Translations under genes and position numbers: made by a program
The notes under the pieces: generated by a model
What the model was told of the DNA's origin: nothing
What the model saw: only the letters and a program-made list of their open reading frames with translations
The model's database searches: none
Origin: JANQIO01 sp965601975
GTDB lineage: Bacteria; Pseudomonadota; Gammaproteobacteria; Pseudomonadales; Halieaceae
Direction of reading: 5' to 3'
Assembly (NCBI GenBank): GCA_965601975.1
Contig: OZ271856.1
Span: 62,001 to 126,000, forward strand
DNA: 64,000 nucleotides
Shown here: one piece after another, positions 26,657-33,909 of the stretch
Numbering within the stretch: the stretch's first letter is position 1
Layout of the letters: every line of letters starts with the position of its first letter

Positions 26657-27901
26657 ATGAAGCACGCCACTCCTAGCCGCATTGCAGATTTGATATTTCA
26701 GCATGTACCAAAGAACTGCTGTTCTATTTTAGAACCGGCTGTGGGTACCGGCTCACTGCTAGGTCCGATAATAGAGAGCGGTGAGTTTGATAAGTGCAGT
26801 ATTACTGCTGTCGACATTTCGCATGAGCGGCTCCTAGAGTGTGAGAACAGTTTTGGAAGGACCGCCTCCGTTATCGATTTTCAACATTGCAGCTTTCTAG
26901 ATTGGCTGCCGGACAAGAAGTTTGAGTGCGTGGTGATGAATCCTCCTTTCAGTGCTAAGCAAAGGGGGTTGGTCACTTTTGAAGGGAGGCGCTGTTCGAC
27001 GGAGTCAGCTTTTCTTCGAAAGGGAATAGAGCATCTCGATCTTGGAGGTACACTCATCGCCGTGCTGCCGGCTTCCATAGTGTCAGGAGACAATGCGGCT
27101 CCATTACGCCAGGATTTGCTTTCGACTCTTGATGTGCAGAAAGTCTATGAGCTAAACAGGTACTCGTTTCCAGGGGTCGAAGGCAAGTTCTTTATCATGG
27201 TGGCGAGAAAGGCTCCGCCCGAGCAAAACGTTGCATTAGAGAAGCCATTTTCTTTGAACAACGTGACAATCGAGCCTCGAGCAGATGCATTGGCCCAAGG
27301 GAGTCGACTGGATTTTTCATTTCATTTCGCCCAAGTCGCGATAGAGCAATTGATAGGCGCAGGGAATTTGGAAGTTCGTCCTCTCATTGATATTGCAAGT
27401 ATTGAAAGAGGTAAGATTTCGGCGCCAAATATTTCATCAGGAATTCTACACACGACCGCATTTGATTCTGGAGACTGGAGTATTAACCATTTTCGTTTCG
27501 AAGAAGGGCTGCCGTGTGCAAAGGACGGAGACATACTTGTCAAACGAGTGGGAAGAAACTGCCACGGAAGTTTTGGCATGTATTCAGGAGAAGCTGATGC
27601 TGTGATTAGCGATTGTGTTTTTCGAATTAGTGCTCGAGAACCTAGTAAGAATTTTGCGTTACTTTTTGCTCTGCGGGCGCTTTACGCAGATCAAATCGGC
27701 AAACAACTACTTTCAAAGGGTACTGGTGCCTCATACATTACTGCCAATTCCTTGCAGTCTGCGCCAATTGTTTCGAAACTAGACTCTCTCTTCCCAGATG
27801 AGTTTGCTGAATATTTGGATGCCGAGCGACGCTCGGATTTTGAAGCCAAAGTCCAAATTGAACACAAGGTGCGCTTGGGTCTTTTTGGTGAGTTTCTATA
27901 A
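26657..27901 (+). CDS. N6-adenine DNA methyltransferase with C-terminal target-recognition-like region
   Basis: A 414-residue class I methyltransferase. Motif I is ILEPAVGTGSLL (Gly30, Gly32, SAM binding), motif IV is NPPF at 95-98 (catalytic loop of N6-adenine enzymes). The C-terminal half (about 230-414) resembles an HsdS-like target-recognition region (DGDILVKRVGRNCHGSFGMY, LLSKGTGASYITANSLQSAPI), so one polypeptide may both recognise and modify DNA, as in type IIG or PglX-like enzymes, but no nuclease domain is present. It ends the five-gene operon and suggests self/non-self marking by methylation. Repeats of the GGGGTCAGA type begin 12 bases after the stop. Confidence 0.87.
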   Translation: MKHATPSRIADLIFQHVPKNCCSILEPAVGTGSLLGPIIESGEFDKCSITAVDISHERLLECENSFGRTASVIDFQHCSFLDWLPDKKFECVVMNPPFSAKQRGLVTFEGRRCSTESAFLRKGIEHLDLGGTLIAVLPASIVSGDNAAPLRQDLLSTLDVQKVYELNRYSFPGVEGKFFIMVARKAPPEQNVALEKPFSLNNVTIEPRADALAQGSRLDFSFHFAQVAIEQLIGAGNLEVRPLIDIASIERGKISAPNISSGILHTTAFDSGDWSINHFRFEEGLPCAKDGDILVKRVGRNCHGSFGMYSGEADAVISDCVFRISAREPSKNFALLFALRALYADQIGKQLLSKGTGASYITANSLQSAPIVSKLDSLFPDEFAEYLDAERRSDFEAKVQIEHKVRLGLFGEFL

Positions 27902-27912
27902 GACGATCCGGA

Positions 27913-27975
27913 GTTCAAGGGGTCAGACTCCTTGAAACCCGCGTAGCCCCCCCGCGCCTGGATCATCGGGATCTC
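27913..27975. repeat. 63-base direct repeat, copy A (GGGGTCAGA type)
   Basis: Differs from copy B (28866-28928) at only two of 63 positions. The left part, CAAGGGGTCAGACTCCTTG, is itself nearly palindromic (CAAGG..CCTTG with GTC/GAC inside), like REP elements of TnpA-REP (RAYT) transposases. No RAYT gene is in the window. Confidence 0.85.
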
Positions 27976-28047
27976 TGGCAGTTAAGTCCACCCATCGGGA
28001 TGCGGTGAATATTGGGTTTCCCGGTACGCTCGGACGTGAAATAAATG

Positions 28048-28070
28048 GGATCAAGGGGTCAGACACCTTG
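28048..28070. repeat. 23-base direct repeat, copy A
   Basis: Identical to 28929-28951; core CAAGGGGTCAGACACCTTG, a hairpin-forming variant of the motif in the 63-base repeat. In copy A it lies 72 bases after the 63-base unit; in copy B the two units abut. Confidence 0.85.
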
Positions 28071-28118
28071 TATCCTCGCTACGCTATGTCGGCGTTAAGT
28101 ACATAAGAAGGACAGCAG

Positions 28119-28859
28119 ATGGAGACAATTGAAATCGCAGGTAAGATTGCGGGTATTGGAGGGATAGCTCTAGGTGTGCTTCTCTACGTGTTCAGAGACA
28201 TCATAAGCCAGAACATATTCTCTTCGCTCACCAGAGCTCAATCAGAGAGAGTGATTATTATCATAATTTTTCTCACTTGGAGTATCGCGATTGCAGGTAT
28301 AGCTAGCTGGACTTATGTTGAAGTGCAAAGTTCAAACGGTGCCCCGAGTATTCCTAACCCACAACCAGAGTCAGTGGCAGAGGCATCATGGGACAAATCT
28401 GGCGACGAAGTTATTGACAGAATGTATGAAGCAAAGTCCCGCCTAGAGTCCGACGGCACAATTACTGAGGCGCAGGCTCTCGATCTTCTTCGGCCTCTTT
28501 TTAGTCGCCCGGCGTTTTCCTATCTGGCGAGAGAAGGGGACTGGAAATACGGACTCTTTGCCGTTTGCAAAACGCGCATCGTGCTTCAGGAGTTTAAGCC
28601 ACTTTTTCGAAACAGCCCCGATGTAAGAAATGCTCTTGGCGACGCCATCGAATTACTAGTTCAACTTGAAAGAGAAATTTCGACTATTTTTAATCCCGCA
28701 TTCTCTTCCACGGAACATATCGATAAGTACATTCATAGCAAAGACGAGTTTATCCAGAACCTCCCGGATATAGTTCGCGAGCCCAATAGCGACTTTTCCA
28801 ATGCACGGGATCAGACTGTCTCGGAGATAAGGGATATCCTTGCTGAAGTGGGTATTTAG
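28119..28859 (+). CDS. two-helix membrane protein of unknown function
   Basis: 246 residues with two N-terminal membrane helices (about 7-25 and 42-66, the latter starting with a run of isoleucines) and a mainly helical soluble region of about 170 residues, including SKDEFIQNLPDIVREPNSDFSNA. AAGGA lies ahead of the ATG. No family recognised. The gene sits exactly between the two copies of the 63/23-base repeat pair, so it may have moved as a cassette. AT-rich codon use matches the preceding operon. Proteins of this size with two helices and a soluble domain are often effectors or sensors in defence islands, but nothing specific supports that here. Confidence 0.72.
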   Translation: METIEIAGKIAGIGGIALGVLLYVFRDIISQNIFSSLTRAQSERVIIIIIFLTWSIAIAGIASWTYVEVQSSNGAPSIPNPQPESVAEASWDKSGDEVIDRMYEAKSRLESDGTITEAQALDLLRPLFSRPAFSYLAREGDWKYGLFAVCKTRIVLQEFKPLFRNSPDVRNALGDAIELLVQLEREISTIFNPAFSSTEHIDKYIHSKDEFIQNLPDIVREPNSDFSNARDQTVSEIRDILAEVGI

Positions 28860-28865
28860 CTCAGG

Positions 28866-28928
28866 GTTCACGGGGTCAGACTCCTTGAAACCCGCGTAGC
28901 CCCCCCGCGCCTGGGTCATCGGGATCTC
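28866..28928. repeat. 63-base direct repeat, copy B
   Basis: Second copy of the unit at 27913-27975 (61 of 63 bases the same), starting six bases after the stop of the membrane-protein gene. Confidence 0.85.
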
Positions 28929-28951
28929 GGATCAAGGGGTCAGACACCTTG
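28929..28951. repeat. 23-base direct repeat, copy B
   Basis: Identical to 28048-28070 and directly joined to copy B of the 63-base repeat. Confidence 0.85.
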
Positions 28952-29000
28952 ATTTGCCGAACCGATTAGCGACTTCACGAGCAAACGTGTCGTCCCTGGC

Positions 29001-29126
29001 CTAGGGGCCGCCAGCCACGCTGTTTTCGTCCCCAGCGAACTTGGCGCGAAGCGTCTTAAGCCCGCCAAGCACCAGCAACGAGGCTAGTAGAACCAGCGCA
29101 GCCTTCGAAAGCTTCTTTGCTCTCAA
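29001..29126 (-). CDS. short membrane peptide (41 aa), TTG start
   Basis: From a TTG at 29126 the minus strand encodes 41 residues: a basic start (LRAKKLSK), one hydrophobic helix (AALVLLASLLVLGGL) and a polar tail (RAKFAGDENSVAGGP). The start codon overlaps the stop of the open fragment at 29123-29262 (ATTGA), the usual coupling arrangement. Composition is that of a genuine single-pass membrane peptide, but it lies among gene debris and could be a remnant. Confidence 0.4.
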   Translation of the reverse strand: MRAKKLSKAALVLLASLLVLGGLKTLRAKFAGDENSVAGGP

Positions 29127-29262
29127 TCTCGCCTCCAGAACCGGTAGATCACGTTATCGCCTTCCAGGATATTGCTATGGTAGACAAGGCCACCAAACTT
29201 TCCATCCGGGATCGGGTATACGCTGGTTGATGGCTTCCGCTTTATTGTCAGGTCAATTGGAA
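29123..29262 (-). pseudogene. C-terminal gene fragment cut by a GGGGTCAGA repeat
   Basis: The minus strand is open from about 29262 to a TGA at 29123 and reads like a protein C terminus (KRKPSTSVYPIPDGKFGGLV ... VIYRFWRRD). There is no start; immediately upstream (29264-29284) is the repeat motif ATTGGGGTCAGAGTAAGAT. It therefore looks like the tail of a gene truncated by repeat insertion or recombination. No family recognised. Confidence 0.4.
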
Positions 29263-29263
29263 T

Positions 29264-29284
29264 ATTGGGGTCAGAGTAAGATTT
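29264..29284. repeat. GGGGTCAGA-type repeat, third variant
   Basis: ATTGGGGTCAGAGTAAGATTT shares GGGGTCAGA with the repeats flanking 28119-28859 but has a different tail. The stretch from here to 29586 has no supported gene: only chance open frames and AT-rich sequence. Confidence 0.5.
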
Positions 29285-29586
29285 CCTATTGATTCGCAGG
29301 CATTTGACTAGCGCCCAGTTCAGGTCGTCATGGCAACTATCGCTTGAATTTTCGACTAAGTGTCAGTCAGTCAGGTAAAATCCTATATCAAATCGATGTG
29401 CCACGAAATACGTCAGCTGCTCCTCGAATCTGCTACTGATAATGCATGCATGTCCTATGATGGCATGACTGCGGAGTGTGCTGTGGTTTTACTGAGATAG
29501 TTTGCGCAAACGAATAGGCGCCGCGACCATGCTTGAGTTGGCGACTATCTCAATAAGCAACAGCCTCCCGCCCGCTTCGATATCAA

Positions 29587-31326
29587 TTAGATCCAGCAGA
29601 GAACGATCTCTTTGTTTCGGGTATAGAGTTGCATCGCATAATCCCGCTGAATTCGATCCAACACAGCAAAAACTTCCCCGATATCGCAGTCGGCAGTATG
29701 CTTTACTAATTCAGTGACAAAGCTGATGTCACTACTAAGCGAACACGCAAGTGAGAACGCTGCCAGCATTGTTACCTCCCGAGGATCCTCGTTGCACAGC
29801 TTATAGAACCCCGATGAAGTTATAGCTTCTTCAATTTTCGCTACATCTTCTAACTCTACCTCTAGTGCAATTAGCGATTTCTCCTTCGCAATTTTGGCAC
29901 CGGTTTCCTTGCCTTCATGCACTATGTGTTCATACAGAGGTGACAAATACGACTCCTTGATAAGTTCCTCAAGCCTCATCTCGGTTTCTCGCATGATCTT
30001 GGAGCAATCTGCGAAGCTAAGCTTCAGTGCAGAAAGCTCGGCTCGTTCGTCTTTTGTAAGCGTGTCGCTACTACATTGCAGTGCTGCGAACTGGGATTCA
30101 ACTCGGACTATACCAACTAAACTTCGGTGTTTGGGATGTAGCAAGATTTCTACCTCGGCACGACCTTCCGTATCGCCAACGCCTGGTTCTGCGCCAACAC
30201 TCATGATTGGTTCGACGATGTCTGTTGCATTTTCGTTTCCCAAATTCTCGAATCTGTCCGTATTTACGATGACCTTGCCATCTTTAACACGCCCGCTCGT
30301 TTCAAAGTATCCAAGATTTGCGAACCTCCTGATTGAGAAAAGATCCTCAAAAGTAAATCCAAGGGCTGCTTTTTGGGCCTGCAGCGCCTCCTCATGAAAT
30401 AGATCATTCTGGAATTCCTTGAAAACTTGAAAAAAAGCTTCAACTTGCTCGGGTTGACTCTTGTGGATTAGCTCTCCAGCTTTATCCTCTGCAGAGTAAA
30501 TTGAAAACTCCTGAATCTGTTCATCGGTCTTCTCAAGTAACTCAAGAAGTCGGCTTTGGATTCGAAGTGAAATCCGACTAATTGAACTGTCCATCGACAT
30601 GTTCATGTCAATCCGCTTGTCTGTGCGCAAAAGCTCCAATGCTAGACCTGGATCGTGATAAATGTGGTTTGTCAGGTAGTCAATAAACAATTCGGAATCT
30701 AGCATGCTTTCACGTGTTTCATGCAGCAACATGATTCTCTGAATTCCCTTGATATAGAGATATCCAGGCAAGTATTCATCTTCCGCTCCTCTCCAAGGAT
30801 GAACTAGAAGATTCTCTTTTCGCTTGAGGCAATCAGTCCTGGTTCTGGCAGCGAATATCCTGCTTTTAGCAAGTTCCGCAACCCTGACGTTTTCGAGGTT
30901 CTCTTCAGCTTTACTGGCGAAATCACGAAAGCAGACCGCCAAAAAGTTCATTAAGGAAGACATTGAGGGCATATGGCCGGGAATAGCGTCAAACTCCCGG
31001 AACTGCGCCATACCTTCAGAGATCGGGCGGAGCATTTCTACTGCAAACTTGTAACGTGCACTCCACTCAAGAATGGACTCGATATTGTCATCCGTTTGAG
31101 CGGAAGCGTTGTCCAAGAACTCTCTAATTGCCCGGCAACGTATCAGGAATAGCGCTGCTCCGACGGGCCCTGAAAAGCATTGGTGATGAGTAAGTTCGTG
31201 CGCGTATGCTGGAATTCTGGAAACGTCAATAGCGCCATGCCGCCATATCGCATTGAGAACTTCGTCATTTGTAACGCCTGCTACCGAAACGTAGTTGCTG
31301 AAAGGGTCGCTAAAACTTCGATTCAT
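29587..31326 (-). CDS. putative HExxH (gluzincin-like) peptidase-domain protein
   Basis: A 579-residue soluble protein, not assigned to a named family. Residues 41-47 read YAHELTH, the zinc-metallopeptidase motif HExxH (His43, Glu44, His47). Further on, SEGMAQF places Glu104 57 residues later, the position and context (EGxAxF/Y) of the third zinc ligand in gluzincins. The remaining 450 residues are mostly helical with no clear repeats. A nearby small protein with a single hydrophobic segment is encoded 26 bases upstream, so the two are probably co-transcribed. Protease activity is inference from three residues. Confidence 0.62.
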   Translation of the reverse strand: MNRSFSDPFSNYVSVAGVTNDEVLNAIWRHGAIDVSRIPAYAHELTHHQCFSGPVGAALFLIRCRAIREFLDNASAQTDDNIESILEWSARYKFAVEMLRPISEGMAQFREFDAIPGHMPSMSSLMNFLAVCFRDFASKAEENLENVRVAELAKSRIFAARTRTDCLKRKENLLVHPWRGAEDEYLPGYLYIKGIQRIMLLHETRESMLDSELFIDYLTNHIYHDPGLALELLRTDKRIDMNMSMDSSISRISLRIQSRLLELLEKTDEQIQEFSIYSAEDKAGELIHKSQPEQVEAFFQVFKEFQNDLFHEEALQAQKAALGFTFEDLFSIRRFANLGYFETSGRVKDGKVIVNTDRFENLGNENATDIVEPIMSVGAEPGVGDTEGRAEVEILLHPKHRSLVGIVRVESQFAALQCSSDTLTKDERAELSALKLSFADCSKIMRETEMRLEELIKESYLSPLYEHIVHEGKETGAKIAKEKSLIALEVELEDVAKIEEAITSSGFYKLCNEDPREVTMLAAFSLACSLSSDISFVTELVKHTADCDIGEVFAVLDRIQRDYAMQLYTRNKEIVLCWI

Positions 31327-31352
31327 GATTTCAAGCCGCTATTCCACTGCGT

Positions 31353-31709
31353 TTAGTCTAGATACTTTGTGAGGGCTTCAATAATCTCAGCGTCTGCGCT
31401 GGCCTCGTCTCGTATTGTGTGCTTAAACCGGATGCTTTTTGATGAGCCGTCTGCATTAGTTTCGTGATACTCAAGTGATACGCTTTTCGAGCTACGCTGC
31501 TTGGCAAGCCATGTGGCGATCGCCGCTATGGTCGCTGTTGATATTGAAACTACTGCGGTTATGGTAGCTGGCTCTCCTTGCAAGTTCCGTTCTAGATCTG
31601 AAGCTTTGAAGTTCACGCCAGCCGAATCGCCAAGCGCTGCTTCTAGTGCCAGCTTTTCAAGTTTTGTGAGCGCTCGAATTTCGATTTTCCTGTTCTCTGG
31701 ACTTTTCAT
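31353..31709 (-). CDS. small single-helix protein, possibly EACC1-like
   Basis: 118 residues from the ATG at 31709 (GAGG about 12 bases ahead); a longer frame to 31766 exists but lacks a site. Layout: N-terminal charged segment (IEIRALTKLEKLALEAAL), a hydrophobic segment (ATITAVVSISTATIAAIATWLAK, about 52-74), then a beta-type tail with SVSLEYHETNADG and a final amphipathic helix. This resembles effector-associated constant component proteins found next to proteases or other effectors in conflict loci. The adjacent HExxH protein makes this attractive, but similarity is only in layout. Confidence 0.55.
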   Translation of the reverse strand: MKSPENRKIEIRALTKLEKLALEAALGDSAGVNFKASDLERNLQGEPATITAVVSISTATIAAIATWLAKQRSSKSVSLEYHETNADGSSKSIRFKHTIRDEASADAEIIEALTKYLD

Positions 31710-31903
31710 CTCTATGGGTCCCTCGAAGCGATTGGTGCCTCTTAATAGGTGTGCGAGTAGGTACACAGTGATCTCAGGTTTTACAAGCTACATCTGACAC
31801 CTGGTCTCGATACAAGTGCATAGACAAGAATTGAAGTTTTTGGTTCGGGACAATGATGTCAGTGCCCTTATCCCGAATACATGAACCTATCCGGATTCTC
31901 ACC

Positions 31904-32566
31904 TTAGTAAGTAAGTGCTACGGCGTCACCAACCTCACTGCTATGTTCTTGAAGACAGTAAGTGTGTGATCCAGATATGTGGGTTAGATCGTTCTCCCTG
32001 AATCTGGTTATAGTGGATTTCAGATTTTCAGCACCGATAATGCCACCTTGTGCACTAGCTACTATCGCGTAGTTATGGCCTGGCTTTAGCTTGACCAGAT
32101 AGCCGTAGGATCTCTCCAGCTCGTTGCCCTTGGCGATGCTCTCGTTTACTGAGAATTCCTCTTCTTTAATTGGCTTGAGCTTACTAAGAGTAGAGGACAG
32201 TGAGAACGACGTTGGGGCGTCGCTTTTTGCAACTTCGGTTGCTTTCAATCTCTCGATCTCATAGAGCTGGAACTTTACACTTTCTATTTCGGTCAGATAT
32301 TCACCCACATTGGTGATTACGTATTGACCGGTGATTTCACAGATTGATGGGTCGTCGTTGGAGACGGTGCCATGGCCATCGGGGTTGATTTGAGTGTCTC
32401 CTCGTGGATAGACACCTTCCGAACCAAGTCGCAATGCTTCGAATTCGTACTCTGCTGTCTTTTTGTCAATAAATTCTGTGCCAACCATGGCCGTCCACAC
32501 GGCGCCCACGATGATTACCAGGTACTTTGCAACCAGGTCCCAGAATGCGAGTTGTCCCTTGTTCAC
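31904..32566 (-). CDS. membrane-anchored protein of unknown function
   Basis: 220 residues: one N-terminal helix (about 12-30, VAKYLVIIVGAVWTAMVG) and a mixed alpha/beta domain probably outside the membrane. GTG start at 32566 with GGAG nine bases upstream. No family recognised. It shares strand with the genes on both sides, but gaps of 137 and 231 bases suggest its own promoter. Confidence 0.68.
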   Translation of the reverse strand: MNKGQLAFWDLVAKYLVIIVGAVWTAMVGTEFIDKKTAEYEFEALRLGSEGVYPRGDTQINPDGHGTVSNDDPSICEITGQYVITNVGEYLTEIESVKFQLYEIERLKATEVAKSDAPTSFSLSSTLSKLKPIKEEEFSVNESIAKGNELERSYGYLVKLKPGHNYAIVASAQGGIIGAENLKSTITRFRENDLTHISGSHTYCLQEHSSEVGDAVALTY

Positions 32567-32797
32567 TTCTTGTCTCCATCAAGTTACGTTTGTATAAGAG
32601 GTATTTTTGCTCATTCAGTAGCCATTCATTCACTCTCGCTTCACGAGAGCAAGTTGATTCAATGAATGCTTTCGCAGAACTTCTAAGCCCGAACAACCAG
32701 CATTCCTTCAAGAAATGCCGTAGGCAGCCTACCTAATACGGCAACCTATTCTGCGCGGTTTGTGGTGCCTCAAGATCATTTCGCTTCACACGATTCA

Positions 32798-33772
32798 TTA
32801 AACCGACTCAGGGACGTCGCCATCATTGCAGACATCACCATTAGTAATTGCCTGTACTCGAAATATGACGAAATCGTTTCCTATGGGATCGTTATTTATG
32901 TAGTCAATAATGATGTAGTAGGGCGTGCCATCAAGGCAGCGCCGTTGTTTGCTGGTCTGTCCGCCCTTCTTCTGTGCCTTGATTGTCGTAACGATTGGCC
33001 TTGGGTCGCGCTTCCCGGGCTCGGTCACATTCGTAAGTAGGTCAAACTCGCTGGAAATCTCATCAAGTTCGAACTCGAACCGGTAGTAGTCAAGCTTTTC
33101 GGGATATTTAACGTCAGGAAGAAAGATGGGGTAGGAGCGTTGATCGCGCCTCAGAGCCACCGTTTCTCTTGAAGACATCCGAAGAACAAAATCCGTGAGC
33201 TGGATACGTTCGTTCAGAGATTTCAAGCTCGCCTGCGCGCCCTCGGCAGTCGTTTTCAGTCTGGTCTCTATTTCCTGGACGGACTTGAGATCGAGTTGCA
33301 TCTGAGCGAGCGACGCCTGCGCTGATTCAGTAGCTGTCTCTGCAGCTTTGGCAGACGCTGCTGCCTTCTGCCACTCTTCATCAATAGCGTCGTATTTGGC
33401 CTGGAGATCACGGATGGACTTTATGACCTGGCCTTGGCTGGTCACTAAGTTAGCTGTGACCTCGGATGCACTCCTTTGTGCAGCTTGGAGTTCCTTTGCC
33501 GTTTGATTCACCTTCGATTCGTACTGCTGAACGTTCTCGATTCGTTTATCAACGTCTCCAAAGCTGTCGAGAGCCGATCTGGCGTCATACCCCAACCATG
33601 CCAGAAACCCCAGTGCAGCACCGGCAGCACCCGCCATCAGACGGTACTTTCTTTCTCGCGTTGTGACCTCGGCCTCAATCATCTTCTGAAGCTCGGGGGA
33701 ATTCAGGACCCGCTCCTTTACTTCGTCCATGTCTGGATCAGAGAATCCCCAATCGCTGTCCTTATTCGTCAT
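32798..33772 (-). CDS. single-pass membrane protein with long coiled coil
   Basis: 324 residues from the ATG at 33772, which has AAGGAG at ideal distance. Layout: acidic N-terminal tail, one membrane helix (about 45-62, LMAGAAGAALGFLAWLGY), about 130 residues of coiled coil rich in Ala/Gln/Lys/Glu (roughly 75-205), then a C-terminal beta-type domain (PIFLPDVKYPEKLDYYRFEF) ending with a Cys-containing tail. No catalytic motif. The layout suggests a structural or sensing protein spanning the envelope. It is near the AT-rich/GC-rich boundary. Confidence 0.72.
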   Translation of the reverse strand: MTNKDSDWGFSDPDMDEVKERVLNSPELQKMIEAEVTTRERKYRLMAGAAGAALGFLAWLGYDARSALDSFGDVDKRIENVQQYESKVNQTAKELQAAQRSASEVTANLVTSQGQVIKSIRDLQAKYDAIDEEWQKAAASAKAAETATESAQASLAQMQLDLKSVQEIETRLKTTAEGAQASLKSLNERIQLTDFVLRMSSRETVALRRDQRSYPIFLPDVKYPEKLDYYRFEFELDEISSEFDLLTNVTEPGKRDPRPIVTTIKAQKKGGQTSKQRRCLDGTPYYIIIDYINNDPIGNDFVIFRVQAITNGDVCNDGDVPESV

Positions 33773-33909
33773 TTCAGCTCCTTCACGCCGGAACGCTCTC
33801 ACGCTTCATTGCAGAAGAATGAAACATTTTGCTTTCCCCAGGTATGGCAAGCGACCGTTTGCTAAATTCTCAAAAGCTGGCACTACTGTACCCAACAATG
33901 CGGCTACGC

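Noticed and set aside
27913..28951. CRISPR-like array
   Set aside because: Only two copies of each unit, about 0.9 kb apart with a gene between them; the units are hairpin-forming REP-type sequences.
29041..29292. An 83-codon plus-strand open frame
   Set aside because: Low-complexity Ser/Arg-rich composition; the minus strand of the same stretch has the better protein-like reading.
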